The position numbers and the translations under genes were made by a program. Positions 14,881 through 22,105 of a stretch of DNA of 39,011 bases are shown one piece after another. Under the pieces are notes generated by a model. The model did not search any database. It saw only the letters and a program-made list of their open reading frames with translations, and was not told where the DNA came from. Numbering within the stretch: position 1 is the first letter of the stretch; each line of letters begins with the position of its first letter. Source of the stretch: an uncultured Collinsella sp. (GTDB lineage: Bacteria; Actinomycetota; Coriobacteriia; Coriobacteriales; Coriobacteriaceae); contig CALEBN010000018.1 in NCBI GenBank assembly GCA_937943045.1, forward strand, positions 1 to 39,011, read 5' to 3'.

Positions 14881-16344
14881 ATGACGAAGACCAAGGCACA
14901 GCAGATTATGGCGGCGACCGAGGCTCGCGCGGCTGACGACGTCACCGCAGCCATCCAAGATATCGCCGCCGAGTTTGAACCCTACATCATTAAGCAGCGT
15001 CGGCACTTCCATAAGCACCCGGAGCTGAGCCTCGCCGAAGAGCGCACGACTTCTGACATCGCCAACCAGCTCGACGCCATGAATATCCCCTACGAGCGTC
15101 CCCTTAAGACGGGCCTGGTGGCGACCCTTCGCGGCACCGCGCCCGACGCCTATCGCGAGGACGGCACGCCGCGCCGCCGCATCCTGCTGCGTGCGGATAT
15201 CGACGCCCTGCCCGTCACCGAGCAGACCGGCGAGGATTTCTCCAGCGTCAACGAGGGCTGCATGCACGCCTGCGGCCACGACTGCCACATCGCCATGATG
15301 CTCGGCACGCTGCAGATTCTGCGCCATATGACAGACGACATCCACGGCGAGGTCCGCATCGTCTTCCAGCCCAGTGAGGAAAACGGCCAAGGCGCCAAAC
15401 TCATGATCGGCACGGGCGTGCTCGACGGCGTCGATGGTGCCTACGCCGCGCACATCTGGAGCGAGGTCGACGCCGGCACCGTAAGCTGCGAGCCCGGCCC
15501 GCGCATGGCCAATACCGACTGGTTCCGCATCGATGTCCGCGGTACCTCGTGCCACGGCGCCATGCCCCAGCGCGGCCACGACGCCGTTATGGTTGCCGCC
15601 GAGATTGTCAACGCCCTGCAGACCATCGTCTCGCGCGAGATAAGCCCCTACGAGCCGGCCGTCATCACCGTCGGCGAGCTGCATGGCGGCACCGCGCGCA
15701 ACGTTATCGCCGGCACGGCCTACCTCGCCGGCACGGTGCGCACCTACGGAGATTCAACCCACGAGGAAATGCCGGAACTTATGCGCCGCATCGTGGAGCA
15801 TACCGCGGCCGCCTTGGGCGCCGAGGCAGAGCTCACCGACTACACCATCGCCAACTACAAGGTCGAAAACGACGCGGGCTCGAGCGAGCGCTGCCGTCAG
15901 GCTGTAATTAAGTGTCTGGGTCCCGCCGGTCAAGGCCATTATCGCGGCACGCTTTCGGGCGAGGATTTTTCGGAGTACCTGCGCCGCGTACCGGGCGTGC
16001 TCGCCTTTGTAGGTACGCGCAACCCCAAGATTGGCGCCACGTACGCCCAACATTCCTGCTTTTACAAGATCGACGAGAGCGTGCTGGCCAAGGGCTCCAT
16101 GGTGGCAGCCCAGTATGCTATCGACTTTTTGGCCGAGCCCACGCAAGAGGAGCTCGACGGTCCCGCGATCACCGCGGTCGCCGAAACCAACCCCGATCTG
16201 GCCGCCAAGTTACGCTCTGCCAAGGCGACGACCGCCGAGGCTCGCGACGCCATCCATGATGCCCGCACGGCTCGCCATGCCGCAATCAAGGGCATCCACG
16301 AAGCCCGCGCCGCCGCTCGTCACGAGGATAAGCACGACGAGTAG
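14881..16344 (+). CDS. M20 family amidohydrolase/peptidase
   Basis: A di-zinc or di-manganese hydrolase that releases amino acids from N-acyl amino acids or related amides (the family holds hippurate hydrolases and IAA-amino-acid hydrolases); the true substrate is unknown. Motifs: HKHPELSLAEERT (44-56), LLRADIDALPV (102-112), HACGHDCH (129-136) with metal ligands, the E166-E167 pair in PSEEN, and TLSGEDFSEYL in the second half. The internal ATG at 14881 with AAGGAG upstream is the start; the longer frame begins in the promoter. At 487 residues it is longer than the usual 390-420 because of a 70-residue charged tail (418-487) with a 14-residue repeat (IHDARTARHAA at 458, IHEARAAARHE at 472). 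It is the only plus-strand gene for 12 kb on either side. Confidence 0.9.
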   Translation: MTKTKAQQIMAATEARAADDVTAAIQDIAAEFEPYIIKQRRHFHKHPELSLAEERTTSDIANQLDAMNIPYERPLKTGLVATLRGTAPDAYREDGTPRRRILLRADIDALPVTEQTGEDFSSVNEGCMHACGHDCHIAMMLGTLQILRHMTDDIHGEVRIVFQPSEENGQGAKLMIGTGVLDGVDGAYAAHIWSEVDAGTVSCEPGPRMANTDWFRIDVRGTSCHGAMPQRGHDAVMVAAEIVNALQTIVSREISPYEPAVITVGELHGGTARNVIAGTAYLAGTVRTYGDSTHEEMPELMRRIVEHTAAALGAEAELTDYTIANYKVENDAGSSERCRQAVIKCLGPAGQGHYRGTLSGEDFSEYLRRVPGVLAFVGTRNPKIGATYAQHSCFYKIDESVLAKGSMVAAQYAIDFLAEPTQEELDGPAITAVAETNPDLAAKLRSAKATTAEARDAIHDARTARHAAIKGIHEARAAARHEDKHDE

Positions 16345-16379
16345 TCGTCACACCCATCCATAACAACCTGGCTAAAGCA

Positions 16380-16418
16380 AAGCGGGGGCGGACGTTATCT
16401 CAACGTTCGCCCCCGCTT
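16380..16418. terminator. Bidirectional terminator between convergent genes
   Basis: 17-bp stem AAGCGGGGGCGGACGTT (16380-16396) and its complement (16402-16418), one mismatch, 5-nt loop. On the minus strand TTTGCTTT follows; on the plus strand only TATGTGT. It serves the M20 gene and the convergent DUF2752 gene. Confidence 0.7.
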
Positions 16419-16450
16419 ATGTGTCGACCGTTTTTCTAGCGCGTCCTCCG

Positions 16451-16927
16451 TCACGCCAGGTAAGAGCGAAGGATGGTGAGCCAGCGTGGGGGTTCGAGGT
16501 GGATGATATCGTCGGGAACTCCGGCGGGCGCATAGCCGCCAAAGAGCAGACCGGCATCTGCCGGATTGACGAGGCGCACGATCCATACGACGACGACCAG
16601 CACGCACAACACGGTGACCGCAATGTCGATACCACGCTTTAGCTTGCTCGATGCCACCTCCTCGCGCACGAACGCGAGCACAAACGCAATCGGCACCACC
16701 CAAAACAGCGGATGGTAGGCAAAGGCAGCCGCATAATCGAGGCGCAGCGCCGCCAGCCACGCCCTCGTCATGCCGCATCCCGGACAAGGAATGCCCGTCA
16801 TCAATCGAAAAATGCAGCCAATGTCGAGCAGGTAGAGCGCGAGCCAGGCGACAAAGAGCGCGCCGGTGCAAAAAAGGGCGCGGCGAAGGAGCTCTGCCGT
16901 GCCCCTATGTCCCTGGAAGCTGTTCAC
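16451..16927 (-). CDS. DUF2752 membrane protein
   Basis: A 158-residue membrane protein. The family hallmark GIPCPGCGMTRA is present, with three cysteines in a C-x-x-C/C-x-x-x-C type cluster just after the first membrane helix; further hydrophobic segments follow, including FWVVPIAFVLAFV and AVTVLCVLVVVVWIV. The function is unknown; in other bacteria such genes often sit near membrane or secretion genes. The longest frame starts at 16987 and would overlap the upstream gene. I chose the GTG at 16927 because AAGG lies 8 nt before it, leaving a 13-nt gap after the zinc-ribbon gene, which suggests one operon. Confidence 0.75.
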   Translation of the reverse strand: MNSFQGHRGTAELLRRALFCTGALFVAWLALYLLDIGCIFRLMTGIPCPGCGMTRAWLAALRLDYAAAFAYHPLFWVVPIAFVLAFVREEVASSKLKRGIDIAVTVLCVLVVVVWIVRLVNPADAGLLFGGYAPAGVPDDIIHLEPPRWLTILRSYLA

Positions 16928-16940
16928 GCCGCCCTTATTG

Positions 16941-17549
16941 TTAGGCACGAGCGCCAAGGCGAGTGTTGTAAGCCGTTGCCATGGCATTGGTATTATTGAT
17001 GACGATGTTCATAGCGAAGATGGGACCAAGGCCGCACAGGAGCGCGCCGAAGATCTGCCACAGAAGAACGGTGGTGCCGTTTTCCTGGAACACCAGGCCG
17101 TAGCGAGGAGCGTTGGCCTGCAGGCGGTTGCCAATCTTGTAATACCAGTAGTACGCGTAGAAGCCGCAGGTCACAAACGATAGAAGGATGAATTCCGCCA
17201 GACCCGGCGTGTAATCGCCGTCATCCTGACACAACGTGTTGACGTCGCGTGCCAAGCAATACAGGAAGTAGAACGAATAGATACCGCAGGTCACAAGAGA
17301 GAGCAGCAGCCAGCCGATCAGGCTGCGGTCAGCCTTAATGGGGTCATAGCCCATCGGAGCGGATGCGGACTGTTGGGCGTATTGACCGGTGTACTGCTGC
17401 TGAGGCTGGGGCGCGGGCTGAATAGCCTGGGCCGGAGCGGGCTGGGGCTGCGGGGCCGCAGCGGCAGAAGCGGCACCAACGGCGGATCCGCAAACAGGGC
17501 AGAATTTGGCATCATCCGAAATGGGAGAACCACAAGTGGGACAGAACAT
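16941..17549 (-). CDS. Zinc-ribbon membrane protein, DUF4234-like
   Basis: 202 residues. The N-terminus is a double-CxxC zinc ribbon (MFCPTCGSPISDDAKFCPVC), then a Pro/Gln/Ala-rich linker (about 27-65), then a membrane domain with SLIGWLLLSLVTCGIYSFYFLY and a second, similar LLSFVTCGFYAYYWYYKIG; the repeated LSxVTCGxY motif is typical of DUF4234. GGAGAGG stands just before the ATG. Function is not known; the layout (cytosolic ribbon, flexible linker, short helices) is that of small membrane-organising proteins. It is the upstream partner of the DUF2752 gene and resembles the next protein (17745-19061) in its ribbon, as if the ribbon were a shared module. Confidence 0.85.
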   Translation of the reverse strand: MFCPTCGSPISDDAKFCPVCGSAVGAASAAAAPQPQPAPAQAIQPAPQPQQQYTGQYAQQSASAPMGYDPIKADRSLIGWLLLSLVTCGIYSFYFLYCLARDVNTLCQDDGDYTPGLAEFILLSFVTCGFYAYYWYYKIGNRLQANAPRYGLVFQENGTTVLLWQIFGALLCGLGPIFAMNIVINNTNAMATAYNTRLGARA

Positions 17550-17624
17550 GAGCCTCTCCTTTTCCTAAGGCGTCGCACGCCTTCAAACCTTACACGTCTA
17601 CGTTCTCAACAATAGCCGCGACGT

Positions 17625-17636
17625 TGTTGCGCAACA
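17625..17636. promoter_or_regulatory. 12-bp perfect palindrome upstream of the DUF4234-like gene
   Basis: TGTTGCGCAACA, about 76 bp before the start of the gene at 17549. It could be a dimeric regulator site. No clear promoter hexamers could be placed around it. Confidence 0.35.
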
Positions 17637-17700
17637 TTGACCAATTTCCGAGAAATTTTGCTGCAACCGTTTTCCCAGGCATTTTCTTGCTTTCGCAGTA

Positions 17701-17736
17701 GAAAAAGGCACCCCGGGCTCAGTTGCCCAGGGCGCC
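17701..17736 (-). terminator. Rho-independent terminator of the DUF4013-like gene
   Basis: On the minus strand GGCGCCCTGGGC-AACTGA-GCCCGGGGTGCC followed by TTTTTC; 10 of 12 pairs plus the T-run. It begins 8 bp after the stop at 17745, which separates that gene from the DUF4234/DUF2752 pair. Confidence 0.85.
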
Positions 17737-17744
17737 TCGACCGG

Positions 17745-19061
17745 CTATTCGGTTTGATTGTTTTCGGCAGCAGGATTATCGCCCGGCTCATCCGCCGGCG
17801 TGGCAACGGCATCCCAATCGGGCTCCGCAGGCGTCGCCTCGGACGCCGGTGCGGGGACAGGAGCAGGTGCCGGGGCAGGGGCAGGCGCGGGTGCCGGGGC
17901 AGGTGCAGGCGCGGGCGCCGGGGCAGGCGCAGCACCAGTGGCTGCCGTGGGATTGAATCCCGCAGGAGCAGGCTTCTTCTCACCCGGGAGCACAAAAGTC
18001 AAAACGTCGTCCTTGTCCTCATCGGCCCATTCGCTTGCATAACGTGCAGCCCAATAGCCAACGGCACGGTGCTTGAGCATCTTGCCAAAGACCGTAAGGA
18101 ACACCGTGACGAATGCAATCAGCACCAGGAACAATACGAGCGTGACACCACCGGCGGTAACAATCGCCTCGATACCCGTGGGGCGATAGTAATAGCCGTA
18201 CGCGCCAATTCCGGCGATGGCACCAAAGACAGCTGTCAAGATCCACGTAATGGCGTTGGAAACCAGGCCCGTCAAAAACTCGGGAAGGAACGAAGCACAG
18301 AACAGCTTGGTCTTGTTGTGCTTAAAGGCCGCCCAGACCTTATCGAGCGAAAACGCGCTCTCGACGCGCCCGGTCACCGCAAAGTGCATCACGGCAATGT
18401 CGGCGAACATCTTAAAGAAGACACCCAGAATCGCCGAGGCAATTAGCGCCAGGACAAGCAGGCCAAGCGAGCCAAACAGCGCAGCTTCGAGCGCATAAGA
18501 GCCGTAATACGAATACGAGCCTGCGGCGCCAATTACCGCGCCCTCCGCCAGCGAAAGCACTACACCGATAACGGGAATGGCAGCGATAACCTCGAGCACG
18601 ACCGAAATAACGCTCGAAAAGACTCCGAGACCAAACGACGTGGAACGCATCAGCGGACGGTCCATGCCGTCATCGACCTTGAGCGACAGATCACGGCCCC
18701 ACTCGATACCAAAGCCGGAACCGCACACACTCGCAATGCAAGCTGCCAAAAAGCCGATGGCAGCCGCAATGCCGCCAATAACGGGAATAAACAGCACGAG
18801 CACCGACACAACGCAAATCAGCGCCGGCAAAAACGCGATTTGGCATACACGCTGAAGCACGCCCGGAGTCTTAGTCATATCTTGGAACGCCTGAGCCACA
18901 CAGCCCTTTGGCGCATTCGCCACGGGCGGTTGCGGAACAAACTGCTGGGGCTGAGGCTGTCCCTGGGGAGCGGGGCCAGCGGCACCGGCATTAGGAGCGC
19001 CACACACGCCGCAGAACTTGTCGTTATCGCCCATGGGGGCGCCACACTGCGAGCAGAACAT
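17745..19061 (-). CDS. Zinc-ribbon membrane protein, DUF4013-like, with Ala-Pro tail
   Basis: 438 residues. The N-terminal MFCSQCGAPMGDNDKFCGVC is a zinc ribbon closely similar to the one in 16941-17549. A Gln/Pro linker follows, then five or six hydrophobic segments from about residue 75 to 335 (ALICVVSVLVLFIPVIGG, VVLEVIAAIPVIGVVLSL, LGLLVLALIASAILGVFF and others), in the manner of DUF4013. After about residue 370 comes an uninterrupted Ala-Pro dipeptide tract of roughly 24 residues, then an acidic tail. The start at 19061 (AGGG upstream) is preferred over the longest frame, which adds 24 residues before the ribbon. Function unknown; I infer a cytosolic sensor or scaffold ribbon on a polytopic membrane protein. 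Confidence 0.83.
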   Translation of the reverse strand: MFCSQCGAPMGDNDKFCGVCGAPNAGAAGPAPQGQPQPQQFVPQPPVANAPKGCVAQAFQDMTKTPGVLQRVCQIAFLPALICVVSVLVLFIPVIGGIAAAIGFLAACIASVCGSGFGIEWGRDLSLKVDDGMDRPLMRSTSFGLGVFSSVISVVLEVIAAIPVIGVVLSLAEGAVIGAAGSYSYYGSYALEAALFGSLGLLVLALIASAILGVFFKMFADIAVMHFAVTGRVESAFSLDKVWAAFKHNKTKLFCASFLPEFLTGLVSNAITWILTAVFGAIAGIGAYGYYYRPTGIEAIVTAGGVTLVLFLVLIAFVTVFLTVFGKMLKHRAVGYWAARYASEWADEDKDDVLTFVLPGEKKPAPAGFNPTAATGAAPAPAPAPAPAPAPAPAPAPAPAPVPAPASEATPAEPDWDAVATPADEPGDNPAAENNQTE

Positions 19062-19210
19062 AGAATCATCCCTTCGCATCTTGAACGAATCACTTGGATC
19101 GCAAACGTTGTCTTTAGCATCATTATTGCCCAATGTGGGGTCAAATACTCAAAGACGACCGATTTGCAAGGTACACGGCGCCAGCAGGCGGTTCGTTGAA
19201 TACGTCCGCG

Positions 19211-20233
19211 CTAGTTCGTGCCGCGGAAACCCTTGCCGACGATCTCGGAGCTGTCGACGATCGTGATAAAGGCGCCCGGATCGACTTCGCGCGCATAGCG
19301 GCGTAGTTGCACGGCCTCGCGACGGCTCAGTACGCTCATGATCACCGTCACGCACTTGCCCGAGAAGGCACCGTAGCCGCGGCTAATGGTCGCCGTGCGG
19401 TTGAGATGCTTGACGATAAACTCCTCGACCTTAAGGGGCTCGGAACAAATGACCGTGCAGACTTTGCGCAGGTGAATGCTCTCAATGGCTTTGTCGACCA
19501 CGAGTGTCTTGGCAAACAGGCCGAGCACGCAATACAGACCGACACGCGGGCCATACAAAAAGGCCGCGATGGTCACGATGCCGATATCGACCAGCAGCAG
19601 GGCACGGCCAATCTCGAGCGTCGTGCGGCGCTTGAGGATCATGGCAAGAATGTCCGTGCCACCCGTCGAGGCGCCGATGTCAAAGACAATAGCGCTGCCA
19701 AGCGCCGGCAAGATGACGGCAAAGCACAGGTCGAGCCACATATCGCCCGTCATCGAGACACTGGTCGGGATAAAGAGCTCGAAAAGCGAAACATAGGCGG
19801 ACAGCGCAAACGAGGCGAAGACGCTCCACAGGATTGCCTTGCGTTCCAAAAAGATAAAGCCCAAGACGACGAGAACCGCGTTGATAATCCACATAAAGAC
19901 ACCGACGGGCAGGGTCGGGAACAGCGTGGACAGAATGACCGACACGCCCGAGGTGCCGCCAAAAGCAAAGTGATTAGGGGTTTTAAACGCAACGATGGCA
20001 AAGGCCGTAAGAATCAGACCCAGATTGAGCTCGGCGAAAAAGCGCGGGAAGCCTGGCTCCTGGCTGCGCTTTTGGCCGGCACGCTCGCCGCGCTCGATAT
20101 CGGTGCGATCGACCACGCGCTCCATCGGCACCACGGGAGGACGATGTAGCTCCTCGGCAGCTCGCGATGCCGCCTCTGCCGCGGCGGCCTCAATCGCCCA
20201 TGCCTTGCTTTCTGTTTCGCGCTCGTCAGCCAT
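19211..20233 (-). CDS. YitT family membrane protein (DUF161/DUF2179)
   Basis: 340 residues. Five or so membrane helices occupy about 70-250, with the family motif GASTGGTDILA near 205; a soluble DUF2179 domain follows (LKVEEFIVKHLNRTATISRGYGAFSGK...), which is thought to be a ligand-binding regulatory domain. Family function is not established; transport is likely. AGGGG lies 8 nt before the ATG. The odd feature is a hydrophilic N-terminal extension of about 65 residues, Ala/Glu-rich then Arg-rich (ERVVDRTDIERGERAGQKR), absent from typical 280-290-residue homologues. No clear terminator separates it from the zinc-ribbon gene 149 bp downstream. Confidence 0.9.
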   Translation of the reverse strand: MADERETESKAWAIEAAAAEAASRAAEELHRPPVVPMERVVDRTDIERGERAGQKRSQEPGFPRFFAELNLGLILTAFAIVAFKTPNHFAFGGTSGVSVILSTLFPTLPVGVFMWIINAVLVVLGFIFLERKAILWSVFASFALSAYVSLFELFIPTSVSMTGDMWLDLCFAVILPALGSAIVFDIGASTGGTDILAMILKRRTTLEIGRALLLVDIGIVTIAAFLYGPRVGLYCVLGLFAKTLVVDKAIESIHLRKVCTVICSEPLKVEEFIVKHLNRTATISRGYGAFSGKCVTVIMSVLSRREAVQLRRYAREVDPGAFITIVDSSEIVGKGFRGTN

Positions 20234-20350
20234 TACGGCAACCCCTCGTTAACAATTTGGAAACAATGCGCCCATTAGGGTAACGCGGAACGCGACGATT
20301 GCAACCCCTAGTTAGACGAGTGGTATGCCTACATCGGGGGCATACAAATA

Positions 20351-20386
20351 ACGGCCGGCCGCACATACATCCGTGCGACCGGCCGT
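20351..20386 (-). terminator. GC-rich hairpin between YitT and asp23 genes
   Basis: Arms ACGGCCGGCCGCAC (20351-20364) and GTGCGACCGGCCGT (20373-20386), 13 of 14 paired. On the minus strand TTATTTG follows, so it may back up termination of the asp23 operon. A second small hairpin GTATGCC/GGCATAC lies at about 20322-20344. Confidence 0.55.
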
Positions 20387-20398
20387 TTGACGTTTTCG

Positions 20399-20442
20399 CA
20401 GATAAAACCTGCCAAAATAAACCTGTCCCTTTTTGGCAGGTT
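20399..20442. repeat. 44-bp hairpin repeat, left copy
   Basis: Exact reverse complement of 25290-25333. The core AACCTGCCAAAA/TTTTGGCAGGTT is a perfect 12-bp stem around a loop TAAACCTGTCCC, and the sequence extends to CAGATAAAACC on the left. It lies 15 bp beyond the asp23 stop, and on the minus strand TTTTATCTG follows, so it can also serve as that operon's terminator. Confidence 0.9.
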
Positions 20443-20456
20443 ACCTTTTTGGTAGG

Positions 20457-20978
20457 TTACTCGTGCTGGTTGGTGCGGTGCTCGTACTCCTCGGGGGTGA
20501 TGACATCCTCGATGCGCAGGTTGACGCCTGCCACCTCAAGGCCGGTCATCGCAGCCAGACGCTCGGTCACACGCGCCTTAACGTCGTCGAAAATCGCGGG
20601 CGCATAGGCGCCGTACTCGATAATGACGGAAATGTTAACGACCACGCGGTTGTCATCGGTGACCTCGACTGTCACGCCCTTGGTCAGATTCTCGGCACCA
20701 AACTGCTCCTGCACAAAATGCATGAGGTTACCCTTCATGCCCAGAACATGTGGAACCTCGCGAGTGGCCATAGCAACGATCTTTTCGATCACACCGTTGG
20801 AATAGGTCAGCGAGTCCTCGGACTCGTCCGCTTCCTCGTCATCCTCATCCACATCGTCGGCGGGTTCGGCCTCGACGAGCGCCTCGTCCTCGAGCGTTAC
20901 GTCCTCGGCCTCGGCAGCGACGGTCTCGTCCGCCTCGAGCTCGGTATCGGCCACATCGACCTTCGTGTTAAAAGCCAT
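20457..20978 (-). CDS. Asp23/Gls24 family envelope stress protein
   Basis: 173 residues. The Asp23 domain occupies about 58-165: SNGVIEKIVAMATREVPHV at its start, then a NISVIIEYGAYAPAIFDDVKARV block and VAGVNLRIEDVI near the end. In Staphylococcus Asp23 coats the inner membrane face through the anchor AmaP; here the amaP homologue is two genes upstream, which supports the same role. The unusual part is the N-terminal extension (about 9-57), almost wholly acidic with DDVDEDDEEADESED at its core, likely disordered. AGGAGG stands 4 nt before the ATG. It is the last gene of the operon, 44 nt after the DUF2273 gene. Confidence 0.92.
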   Translation of the reverse strand: MAFNTKVDVADTELEADETVAAEAEDVTLEDEALVEAEPADDVDEDDEEADESEDSLTYSNGVIEKIVAMATREVPHVLGMKGNLMHFVQEQFGAENLTKGVTVEVTDDNRVVVNISVIIEYGAYAPAIFDDVKARVTERLAAMTGLEVAGVNLRIEDVITPEEYEHRTNQHE

Positions 20979-21022
20979 GGTTCCTCCTTATGCCCACCGC
21001 ACACGCGGCGGTCGAATACATG

Positions 21023-21400
21023 CTAGCGACCGCTAAACAGACGGCCGAAGAAGTTAACGATCCCGTTCTCGCCGTCGCGGATCTGGCCAATCACGGCGCC
21101 GATCAGCACAAAGAAAGCGATGACGAGCGTATCCCACAGGCCGAGCGTGAGCACCAGCACGGCGAGCACAAAACCAGCGACGGCTCCAAGCGTGGTGTTG
21201 GGATGACGGACGGCATAGCTCCAGATGGCTGCCCCCGTACCCTTGATGAGACCCATGGCCTCATCAAAATCATCGGCGACCGCGTCATGCGACTCGGCGC
21301 CCTCTACCTTGGGATCGACGACCTCGCCTGCCGGCGCAGCGCTCTGATCGATGGTCAGGCGCGGAGTGCGAACGGTCTTGTCTTGATTGGTATCACTCAC
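21023..21400 (-). CDS. DUF2273 small membrane protein
   Basis: 125 residues. The first 60 are hydrophilic; two membrane helices follow (TLGAVAGFVLAVLVLTLGLW and TLVIAFFVLIGAVIGQIRDG), and the C-terminus NFFGRLFSGR is typical of DUF2273 proteins found with Asp23. It begins with GTG at 21400: GGAGG is 6 nt upstream, and the start overlaps the amaP stop by 8 nt, so translation is coupled. The long frame that runs on to 21613 lies inside amaP and is not real. A membrane partner in the Asp23-AmaP assembly is the natural reading, from context. Confidence 0.88.
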   Translation of the reverse strand: MSDTNQDKTVRTPRLTIDQSAAPAGEVVDPKVEGAESHDAVADDFDEAMGLIKGTGAAIWSYAVRHPNTTLGAVAGFVLAVLVLTLGLWDTLVIAFFVLIGAVIGQIRDGENGIVNFFGRLFSGR

Positions 21401-21938
21401 CGGAAACCTCCACGGTCTGGACGGTAGTCTTGGACGGCAAAAAACGAACGCGTGCGATCGTGCCCGGCGTACCGAGCATGGTGTCGCAGGCCTCCTCGAT
21501 ACGCTGCTGCATCGCGGTGGCAAGGGAAGCCATGTCCCGGTCGTCGAGCGCGATGGCGTCGACCTTAAAACGGACGCGCGATTTGTCGGAGCCCTGCACG
21601 CGCGCCTCGACATGCTCGACCATCACGCGGTCGTCGCGCTCTGCCGCGGTGCGGGCGCACGAGGAGAGGGCCGCGAGCGTGACCTCGATATTACGCTCCC
21701 CCGCCGGATGCACGCAGGACGGCTCGCGACGAGCAAACACCAGGCGGAAGAAACCCACGAGCACGCCGAGCGCCACGACGCCGCCGCACGCCGTAACAAC
21801 GATGCGAGGCAGCGGATCGCGCATCAGCAGCATAAAGCGATAGGTATATGGCCCCCAAAACTGGCAGACCAACGTACCCAGCGCCACGACGGCGGCGGCA
21901 AGATACACGATCGCCAGGGCTCGTTTGAGCACGCGCAT
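21393..21938 (-). CDS. amaP: AmaP-type Asp23 membrane anchor
   Basis: 181 residues. Two N-terminal membrane helices (about 8-28 and 45-67), then a soluble alpha/beta domain, the arrangement of the alkaline-shock membrane anchor AmaP that recruits Asp23 to the membrane. Sequence similarity is judged from architecture and operon position more than from exact motifs. AGGGAG stands before the ATG at 21938. It is the first gene of amaP-DUF2273-asp23. A perfect TATAAT (21989-21994, minus strand) lies 51 bp before the start, inside the T-run of the yebC terminator. Confidence 0.8.
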   Translation of the reverse strand: MRVLKRALAIVYLAAAVVALGTLVCQFWGPYTYRFMLLMRDPLPRIVVTACGGVVALGVLVGFFRLVFARREPSCVHPAGERNIEVTLAALSSCARTAAERDDRVMVEHVEARVQGSDKSRVRFKVDAIALDDRDMASLATAMQQRIEEACDTMLGTPGTIARVRFLPSKTTVQTVEVSGE

Positions 21939-21988
21939 GCAGCGCTCCCTTCAAATCTCGATCCACAGAATGCAAAACGATTCGCATC

Positions 21989-21994
21989 ATTATA
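21989..21994 (-). promoter_or_regulatory. Candidate amaP operon promoter (-10)
   Basis: Perfect TATAAT on the minus strand, giving a leader of about 45 nt. There is no good -35 at 17 nt, because that position falls in the stem of the yebC terminator. Terminator T-run and -10 element use the same bases. Confidence 0.45.
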
Positions 21995-22036
21995 AAAGAG
22001 CCGGGTCCGGTGCCTCATTGCACGCGGATCCGGCTC
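21991..22036 (-). terminator. Rho-independent terminator of yebC
   Basis: On the minus strand GAGCCGGATCCG and CGGACCCGGCTC pair at 11 of 12, the inner GTGC/GCAC extends the stem around a 6-nt loop, and TTTTATA follows. It begins 69 bp after the yebC stop. Confidence 0.85.
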
Positions 22037-22105
22037 ATCTATTCCACGAGGCTTGCATGCTCGCTTCATTATGCCCAGATATGCACGGCTCAATCCGTGC
22101 GGGCG

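Noticed and set aside
21400..21613. N-terminal extension of the DUF2273 gene to 21613
   Set aside because: The extra codons overlap amaP, are Arg/Ser/Pro-rich and lack a ribosome-binding site, whereas GTG at 21400 has one.
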